From Dehalococcoidia bacterium UBA1123 (GTDB lineage Bacteria > Chloroflexota > Dehalococcoidia > Lucifugimonadales > UBA1123), in contig DCAW01000082.1 of assembly GCA_002313895.1 (NCBI GenBank), positions 34,605-46,320 of the forward strand: a stretch of 11,716 nucleotides of DNA, read 5' to 3'. The position numbers and the translations under genes were made by a program. This document shows, one piece after another, positions 7,091 through 11,716 of this stretch. Numbering within the stretch: the first letter of the stretch is position 1; the number at the start of each line of letters is the position of its first letter. Below the pieces are notes generated by a model. It saw nothing but the letters and a program-made list of their open reading frames with translations. It ran no database searches and was not told the origin of the DNA.

Positions 7091-7900
7091 GCCATACCCA
7101 CTGGGTAGGCAGATACTGGAGGGCTCCGGCTATGTGCGCGACGCCGATGGTGTCGGAACCGCCGAGGTCGGCGATGGTGTGCGACACTTTGAGGATTCGA
7201 TGGTAGGCTCGGGCCGATAGTTGCATCTGCTGCATGGCGGTCTGGATTAGCGACTAGGCCGAGCCCTCTGCTTCGCAGAGCTGATAGACTTCGTTGGGGC
7301 CCATCTCGGCGTTGTTGAGTATGGCGGTGTCGCTGAACCTGTGCTGCTGGATGTCTCTGGCGGCCTGCGCACGACGCCGGATGTCGGCTGAAGACTCGCC
7401 GTGGAAGGCGCAGACAACTTTTCGTAACCCACTCTGGGTACCTCTTCGACAAATATGTCGATGCGGTCCAACAAAGGGCCGCTGATGCGCTTACTGCACC
7501 GACTCACCTGAGTCGGAGAGCATGAGCACTCCTACAATGGATCGCCGAAATATCCGCACGGGCATGGATTCATGGGCACCCACGAGCATGAAGTTCGCCG
7601 AGTATGACACCGTTCCCCGGGCGCGAGATATAGTGACAACCTTGTCCTAAATGGGTTGTCTCAGGGCTTCAAGGTTGGTGTGGCCGAATTCTGGAAGCTC
7701 GTCCAGGAGCAGGACTCCGCGATGGCTGAGGGTTATCTCTCCGGGCCTGGTCATACGGCCTCCACCGACAAGGCCAGCGTTGGGTATCAAAGTGGAAGAG
7801 GCGATATGGAACATGCTGGAACCTGCTCCGGCCTCAGGATGATGAATGGGCAGTTACGTGGCGTTCGTCAAATGGTGTTTGACATCGTAAGAAGGCGCTC
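7080..7900 (-). pseudogene. comM: comM/yifB (Mg-chelatase-like AAA+ ATPase), decayed and 5' truncated
   Basis: Read on the minus strand in pieces, this is ComM, the ring helicase that helps branch migration in natural transformation. Recognised segments in order: a degraded Walker A (AGAGSSM, about 7812-7832); NAGLVGGGRMTRPGEITLSH; GVLLLDELPEFG (Walker B); NLEALRQPI-TAG-DKVVTISRA; RGTVSYSANFMLVGA; frameshift; MNPCPCGYFGDPL-TAG-ECSC; KRISGPLLDRIDIFVEEVPR; VGYEKLS; frameshift; GESSADIRRRAQAARDIQQH; RFSDTAILNNAEMGPNEVY; EGSA-TAG-SLIQTAMQQMQ; LSARAYHRILK; HTIADLGGS; AGALQYLP. Amber codons lie at complement 7647-7649, 7532-7534 and 7254-7256; frameshifts lie near 7574-7580 and 7395-7425. About 50-60 residues between Walker A and NAGL are deleted, and the whole N-terminal domain (normally about 180 residues) is gone. 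The order and lack of other material leave little doubt on identity. No functional product is possible. Confidence 0.93.
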
Positions 7901-8035
7901 ATGTAGTCGGTGCTATCTCCGGGTTGCGTGATTGTCGAAGCACCGGATTCCATTTGGGAAATACCGGATAAAAATGCCCTGAGCGCACAGCTAGAAACTG
8001 AACCAGAGGACATCAAGAACGGGAATGGAGGCGTC
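7901..8035. other. Gap between comM remnant and YHYH lipoprotein gene
   Basis: No gene is supported, although the frame of the next gene is open back to 7910; those extra codons encode no plausible signal or domain. Homology to comM ends in this area and base composition turns visibly A+T richer, so it is a likely boundary of the island that follows. A TTGGGA...TAAAAA combination around 7954-7977 is badly spaced for a promoter, so none is called. Confidence 0.4.
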
Positions 8036-9121
8036 GTGGGGATCTGCACCAAAATCGTCAATGTTTTACTTTCGGCATTCATCCTGGCTATATTGGCTTG
8101 TAGTAGTGGAAATCAGGAAGTTACTGTCGTTGAACCACAGAAACAACAGGTTTTAGTGACTACTGAGGCTCAACCCGGCATCATGCCTACTAACACGGCA
8201 ATTCCTGCCAGACCTCCAACCAATACTTCGACACCAAATACACCTGCCGCGCCTGTGCCTGCCACATCTGTGCCGGCGATTGATATACGTATCAATGCCG
8301 ATTTCACACTCACTTCTGTTCTTTGCAGTGATGAACAGGGACCAGACTGTAGTAAGTTGCGAGTGGGAGATGATTATCTGACTACCTCCATGCCTGCTAA
8401 AGGCTTTCTCTATTCCTGCGATGGGCCGAACCCCAATGCGCCTGGTTCCACAGACAGTAAGATCACCTGGATTAATTTTGCAGATAAGACGTGGAATTTC
8501 TTCCGGAAATTATGGTTGCCGCAAGGAATATTTAGCCCAGGTACCGGAACGTACAAAGAAACGGTCGTTGACAATCGACGTAAAATTGAAATCAACAATT
8601 TGCCTGTGGACGGGAAAATTGGAGATTGGCCTATGACCAACTATCCTCAGTTGACTGAGATAGATAGGAATCCTGGGATACCCGCTTCAACTAGTTTTTC
8701 ATTTACGTATTCTGACAAACCTTCTGAGGCTTCATCGCCGACATGCGCTTCGTTAGGGGAAATTGGAGTAACCAAAAATGGGGTGGTCATTTATAACGCA
8801 GCCGATGGACGGGGTGAAGATGCCTTGGCAAGGGAAATTGTAGATATGTTTGGCGGGCATCCAGCCCGGAGTGAGTACCATTACCATTTCATCCCGGAAC
8901 GATTAGACAACGAAATCTTGGGAGACGGCCACTCTGGCATAGTCGGTTACATAAATGATGGCTTCCCGATATATGGTTACAAGGGCGTAGGTGGAGTTGA
9001 AATGTCCAATGATGATCTGGATCAATGTCACGGCCATCAGCATGGGACATTGGGATATCATTACCATGCCACCATAGAATATCCATACACGATTGGTTGC
9101 TATATGGGAACCCTGAGATAG
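8036..9121 (+). CDS. YHYH-domain lipoprotein
   Basis: A 361-residue predicted lipoprotein. The signal is MGICTKIVNVLLSAFILAIL then AC: positive residue, hydrophobic core, lipobox ILAC with lipidated C22. A Thr/Pro/Ala-rich linker (residues about 45-82) is followed by a globular part. The C-terminal 140 residues form a YHYH domain: VIYNAADGRGEDALAREIVD, GGHP, EYHYH (281-284), DGHSGIVGYINDGFPIYGY (298-316), LDQCHGH and GYHYH (341-344), with YTIGC near the end. The many His suggest metal binding, but no function of the family is settled. I chose GTG at 8036 because GGAGG lies four bases before it and it gives a proper lipoprotein signal; an open stretch back to 7910 encodes nothing sensible. Base composition is clearly richer in A+T than in the flanking genes, which hints at transfer. 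The stop codon is inside the hairpin at 9118-9157. Confidence 0.87.
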   Translation: MGICTKIVNVLLSAFILAILACSSGNQEVTVVEPQKQQVLVTTEAQPGIMPTNTAIPARPPTNTSTPNTPAAPVPATSVPAIDIRINADFTLTSVLCSDEQGPDCSKLRVGDDYLTTSMPAKGFLYSCDGPNPNAPGSTDSKITWINFADKTWNFFRKLWLPQGIFSPGTGTYKETVVDNRRKIEINNLPVDGKIGDWPMTNYPQLTEIDRNPGIPASTSFSFTYSDKPSEASSPTCASLGEIGVTKNGVVIYNAADGRGEDALAREIVDMFGGHPARSEYHYHFIPERLDNEILGDGHSGIVGYINDGFPIYGYKGVGGVEMSNDDLDQCHGHQHGTLGYHYHATIEYPYTIGCYMGTLR

Positions 9122-9157
9122 CATCCTCTCTATCGACACAGATAGAGAGGATGCTAT
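9118..9157. repeat. Perfect 17-bp inverted repeat (hairpin) over the stop codon
   Basis: The left arm ATAGCATCCTCTCTATC (9118-9134) and right arm GATAGAGAGGATGCTAT (9141-9157) are exact reverse complements around a 6-base loop GACACA. The left arm contains the TAG stop of the YHYH gene (9119-9121). The stem is long enough to end transcription or protect the mRNA, and being symmetric it could act in both directions. No T-run follows on the plus strand, so it is not a standard intrinsic terminator. It could instead be an end or copy of a small palindromic repeat element; no second copy was noticed in this window. Confidence 0.92.
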
Positions 9158-9340
9158 GAGGCCAATCTGGGAGCGAGGTACAACTTGGGATAGGGAGATT
9201 AATCTCAAGCTCAAAATATCACTCCGCGTCTCCGCAGTTTTAATCCACCCAGATCCAATTGGCGAGCTAATTTTAGCCCGTCCGTTTATCAACCGGGAGA
9301 AAATGTTAAATCAAGATCTAGCTGGAGGGAGTGAAAATAA
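9158..9340. other. Gap between YHYH gene and solute-binding-type gene
   Basis: No gene is supported. A frame from 9156 stays open into the next gene but overlaps it out of frame and shows no family trait. A small palindrome GCTAATTTTAGC lies at about 9265-9276. GGAGGGAG at about 9324-9331 serves as the ribosome binding site of the next gene. No clear promoter was found. Confidence 0.4.
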
Positions 9341-10039
9341 TTGCCTGCAAATAAAGCCCGATTCGAAACAATCGTGCCCAACGTACTCACAATCTGTACC
9401 TACACGGAATTCGCCCCCTTCGCATATGAAGAGCACGGAAAGGTTGTCGGTTCAGATATCTTTCTCCTCGAACGTTTTGCAAGAGAAATGGGGCTGGGTG
9501 TCACTATTATCAAAAAGGAATTCGCGGGGCTATGGCTTACGCCCGGCAATGGTGAGTGTGATGTAGCTGCGGCCGGGATGATGAAGCGTGTGGGCCGCGA
9601 ACTCGGCAACACAGGTGTCTGGAGCCAGTCGTACATGCTGGTAAAACGCTCGCTTTTGATCCGCCGATCAGATGCAGATGTGCTTAAAGGCCCAGCCGAT
9701 TTCACCGGCAAAAAAATCGTTGTGACTCCGACATCAACAGCCCATATCGATGCCGAAGAACGTTACCAGCCCCTCGGTTCCATTATAATTCCGGTTGTCC
9801 CATCCCAAGATGAAATTGTCAACCAGCTTCTCAGCCACGGAGTTGACGCGTTTGGCGAGGGCAATGTTAGCAATGAGTATCTGGCACAAAAATATGTTGA
9901 TGGAAATGGACACCGACTTCTGGCGCTGGCAGATATTCATACGATGGATCAACCAGAAACCTTGCGCTTCGCAGTGCGCGCAACTGATAAGAGACTCCTA
10001 CATCGCCTTAATGAATTTATAGCGGAGCGGCAAACGTAA
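9341..10039 (+). CDS. Family 3 solute-binding-type protein without signal peptide
   Basis: A 232-residue protein of the bacterial extracellular solute-binding family 3 fold (amino-acid-binding type). It has the family's opening strand LTICTYTEFAPFAYEEHGK, the helix GSDIFLLERFAREMGL, the CDVAAAGMMKR segment with VWSQSYM, then the second lobe FTGKKIVVTPTSTAH, VVPSQDEIVNQLLSHGVDAF and a return LRFAVRATDKRLLHRLNEFI. Start is TTG at 9341 with GGAGGGAG about 10 bases upstream. A TAA lies directly before it in frame (9338-9340), so there is no hidden upstream signal sequence. As read, it has neither signal peptide nor lipobox and would stay in the cytoplasm. No ABC permease or ATPase is nearby. It may be a cytoplasmic enzyme or sensor using this fold (cyclohexadienyl dehydratase and some regulators do), or a gene that lost its export signal. 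Which one is open. Confidence 0.8.
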   Translation: MPANKARFETIVPNVLTICTYTEFAPFAYEEHGKVVGSDIFLLERFAREMGLGVTIIKKEFAGLWLTPGNGECDVAAAGMMKRVGRELGNTGVWSQSYMLVKRSLLIRRSDADVLKGPADFTGKKIVVTPTSTAHIDAEERYQPLGSIIIPVVPSQDEIVNQLLSHGVDAFGEGNVSNEYLAQKYVDGNGHRLLALADIHTMDQPETLRFAVRATDKRLLHRLNEFIAERQT

Positions 10040-10059
10040 TCCACTTCTCATGTGAAAAG

Positions 10060-10074
10060 AACGCCAGCGGCGTT
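10060..10074 (+). terminator. Short hairpin after the solute-binding-type gene
   Basis: AACGCC-AGC-GGCGTT forms a perfect 6-bp stem with a 3-base loop 20 bases after the stop codon and is followed by a single further T before ACAAG. It is weak for an intrinsic terminator because the T-run is too short. The position is suitable. The remaining bases to 10156 hold nothing recognisable. Confidence 0.3.
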
Positions 10075-10156
10075 TACAAGGCCCAGCGGCGAGTATGTGC
10101 GGGGGCGAGCAGACCTATAATTAGTCTCCATTAATTTAAGGTTCGATACTGCCCCA

Positions 10157-10515
10157 TTATCGCTGACGTCCTACAGACCCGCCGGGCACCCTGTCGGGCG
10201 CTCGCGAATTGACGGGTGTTCCGTAATGCGCGTTCTCGCCGAATATTCCGCGAGTCAACTCGTCGGTGATAGTTTTGCCGACCATCGTCGCCCCGGCCTC
10301 GACAAGCGTGTTTACCGCCCACGCAGTGCGGGTGGCAGGCTCGTGGGTAGCTTTCCAGTTGGGATTGTCGGCCCCTGTGACATATCCCGCGACATCGAGT
10401 ATGTCTTTGGCGGCGAAAGTTAGCCCAGTCAAAGGCCCATCTGATGCCCCTTCAAGATACGCTCGGTGTCTTTACAAAATGCGTTCAGTGTATCGTCAAT
10501 CTTGATTCGCGCCAT
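10157..10515 (-). pseudogene. Amidase-signature family enzyme, frameshifted and truncated
   Basis: The ATG at complement 10513-10515 reads MARIKIDDTLNAFCKDTER. After a one-base frameshift near 10465 it continues YLEGASDGPLTGLTFAAKD, ILDVAGYVTGADNPNWKATH, EPATRTAWAVNTLVEAGAT, MVGKTITDELTRGIFGEN, AHYGTPVNSRAPDRVPGGS. This is the N-terminal quarter of an amidase-signature hydrolase, the family that cleaves amide bonds with a Ser-cisSer-Lys triad. The lysine of FAAKD is kept, but the sequence departs from GGSSSGSA exactly at GGS and ends at a stop (VGRQR, TAA at complement 10157-10159), so both catalytic serines and about 270 or more residues are lost. No later piece of the enzyme was found down to the solute-binding-type gene, so the 3' part was deleted. 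It lies 56 bases after the aldo/keto reductase on the same strand and was probably co-transcribed with it. Confidence 0.88.
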
Positions 10516-10571
10516 CACTCTACCCTCGGCCGTAGACCTGTGAAATAATCCCACTGTTATCATTAAGAAAA

Positions 10572-11561
10572 TTACCGCATTCGGTTCTCGCCGCGCCACA
10601 TGTCGGGGCTGCTGCCAAGGTTGCCCTTGATGCCTTCGGTCAACTCATCCAGCTCTTTGATGATCTCGTCAGGCAGAGTCAAGTCGAAGGCGGGCAGGTT
10701 CAGGGCAACCTCGTCGGCGTTGCGTGCGCCGACCAACACCGAGCTTACACCTTCGTGCGCCCTCACCCATGCCAGTGCGACATGGGCCATAGACTGACCG
10801 ATTCGCTGGCATACCTCTCCATAGCGGGCGATCACTTCAAATAGCTCCTCCTCCATGCCTTGCTGGCCATGCATGGCTTGAGGTCTCGTGGACGCGAAGT
10901 GCCTTGAGCGCGCTATCCCGTCAGGCACCTCGTCAGCATTGGCATATCTGCCGGTCAGGAGTCCCTGCATAAGAGGGCTGTAGGTCATCAGGCCAATGTT
11001 GTTCTGCCTGCACTTCGGGAAAATCTCGTATTCGATGGGTCGCCAAAGCAAGCTGTAGGGGAGCTGGTTGACCTCGATGTGGCCGACTTCCAGCAAGTCT
11101 GACAGGTCTTGGACCCCAAAGTTGCAGACGCCCAGCGCCCGAACTTTGCCTTCGTCGACCAGACCCTGCAAAGCTCCCATCGTATCGGCGATGGGGATTT
11201 CGTGGTTGGGCCAATGGATCAGGTACAGGTCGATGTAGTCGGTGCCCATCCTCGAAAGGCTGCGTTCGCAAGAGTTTCGCACGTCGTCGGGCGACAGGTG
11301 ACTGTCGCCCACCTTGGTGACGATTACCGCCTGGTCGCGCCTGCCTTTTAACGCTTTGCCGAGCACTTCCTCCGATTTGCCAGCGCCATAACCCTCGGCG
11401 GTGTCGAAGAAGTTGATTCCTGCGTCCAGCGAAGCGTGCACTGCCGCTATGGAGTCGGCGTCGTCCTGGTCGCCCCACACGTTGCCGCCCGCAAAAGGCC
11501 AGCACCCCAACGTAAACTCAGAGACTTCGATATCTGATGTTCCCAGCCTGTTGTATTTCAA
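10572..11561 (-). CDS. Aldo/keto reductase
   Basis: A 329-residue NAD(P)H-dependent oxidoreductase with the aldo/keto reductase barrel. The catalytic tetrad is visible: D53 and Y58 in FDTAEGYGAGKSEE, K83 in VTKVG, H116 in YLIHWPN. The cofactor-binding end VLVGARNADEVALNL (residues 275-289) is also typical. It reduces aldehydes or ketones, or runs the reverse reaction, in the cytoplasm; the substrate cannot be told, and the sequence resembles the large AKR group around YdjG/Tas. I chose TTG at complement 11559-11561 (MKYNRLGTSD): AAGGAG lies five bases before it, and family members begin M-K-Y-R-x-L-G. A longer frame starting 90 bases upstream adds an unrelated basic stretch. The gene is open along its whole length and intact in its key residues. 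The amidase remnant follows 56 bases downstream, suggesting a former operon. Confidence 0.92.
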   Translation of the reverse strand: MKYNRLGTSDIEVSEFTLGCWPFAGGNVWGDQDDADSIAAVHASLDAGINFFDTAEGYGAGKSEEVLGKALKGRRDQAVIVTKVGDSHLSPDDVRNSCERSLSRMGTDYIDLYLIHWPNHEIPIADTMGALQGLVDEGKVRALGVCNFGVQDLSDLLEVGHIEVNQLPYSLLWRPIEYEIFPKCRQNNIGLMTYSPLMQGLLTGRYANADEVPDGIARSRHFASTRPQAMHGQQGMEEELFEVIARYGEVCQRIGQSMAHVALAWVRAHEGVSSVLVGARNADEVALNLPAFDLTLPDEIIKELDELTEGIKGNLGSSPDMWRGENRMR

Positions 11562-11716
11562 GACGACTCCTTCAAAAAACATCCGCCGACATTGTCTTGT
11601 CAGACGGATTGGAAGCAAGCGAACGATCGCTACGAGATACCGCCTAAGCACGTGTGTAAATGCGGCAATACGTCCACAGAATGATGATAGCGATTGTATA
11701 CCAGAAGGGCTCGCAA
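11562..11716. other. Region upstream of the aldo/keto reductase
   Basis: Apart from the AAGGAG ribosome binding site (complement, about 11567-11572) no feature is firm. On the minus strand TGGTATACAAT (about 11692-11702) resembles an extended -10 element, but no matching -35 hexamer is seen before the window ends. Confidence 0.3.

Noticed and set aside
6615..7900. Four TAG codons interrupt otherwise good reading frames, which could mean TAG is read as an amino acid.
   Set aside because: Intact genes here end in TAG (propeller gene, YHYH gene). The residues expected at the four sites differ (Glu, Arg/Lys, Gln and one variable). The same region also has frameshifts and a TAA, which recoding cannot explain.
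9156..9566. A 136-codon open frame on the plus strand beginning in the hairpin.
   Set aside because: It overlaps the solute-binding-type gene out of frame, and its unique part has no recognisable motif.
10138..10160. GGTTCGATAC looks like a tRNA T-arm.
   Set aside because: The flanking bases do not pair as a T stem, and no acceptor, D or anticodon arm fits around it.
2250..10515. The stops and indels might be sequencing errors.
   Set aside because: Six long genes between and around the remnants are free of any lesion, and several remnants also lack large parts. Read data would still be needed to settle single sites.
11680..11716. TGGTATACAAT on the minus strand as promoter of the aldo/keto reductase.
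   Set aside because: No matching -35 hexamer is visible at normal spacing and the window ends there, so it is not called.
1..11716. Searched for CRISPR repeats, insertion-sequence ends, transposases, integrases and defence genes.
   Set aside because: No spaced direct repeats, no recombinase motif and no known defence gene was recognised. The evidence supports gene decay, not a new system.

Overview
The window looks like a chromosomal segment of a bacterium with moderately high GC. My best guess is the Chloroflexota, perhaps a Dehalococcoidia/SAR202-like lineage. That guess is an inference from gene style: a YprB-like exonuclease coupled to a PD40 propeller, TgpA-like transglutaminase remains, EntS-type MFS paralogs, threonine/proline-rich lipoprotein linkers, and several TTG/GTG starts. 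No rRNA, tRNA, CRISPR array or insertion sequence was seen.

Layout. (1) 9-2011 (+): a DEDDy exonuclease-like protein, overlapping by 4 bases with a cytoplasmic-looking beta-propeller protein. (2) About 2161-2921 (+): the decayed C-terminal part of a TgpA-like transglutaminase. (3) 2961-6395: two head-to-tail MFS exporter paralogs on the minus strand. Between them lie a lipoprotein remnant (+) and the 5' fragment of a quinone-oxidoreductase-like gene (-). (4) 6615-7900 (-): a decayed apparent operon, in transcription order a truncated comM/yifB, a DUF4258-like gene and a DUF2283-like gene, each with at least one in-frame stop. (5) 8036-10039 (+): a visibly more A+T-rich island with a YHYH-domain lipoprotein, whose stop codon lies inside a perfect 17-bp hairpin, and a family 3 solute-binding-type protein without a signal peptide. 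(6) 10157-11561 (-): an intact aldo/keto reductase followed by a frameshifted, truncated amidase.

The main result of close reading is an unusually dense stretch of gene decay, not a new system. Seven remnants (transglutaminase, lipoprotein, MDR oxidoreductase, DUF2283, DUF4258, ComM, amidase) were recognised from motifs that continue across stops or frameshifts. The neighbouring genes are intact and open along their whole length, so general sequence error is an unlikely explanation. The intact genes suggest house-cleaning nuclease, efflux, extracytoplasmic and redox functions, with no obvious shared pathway.
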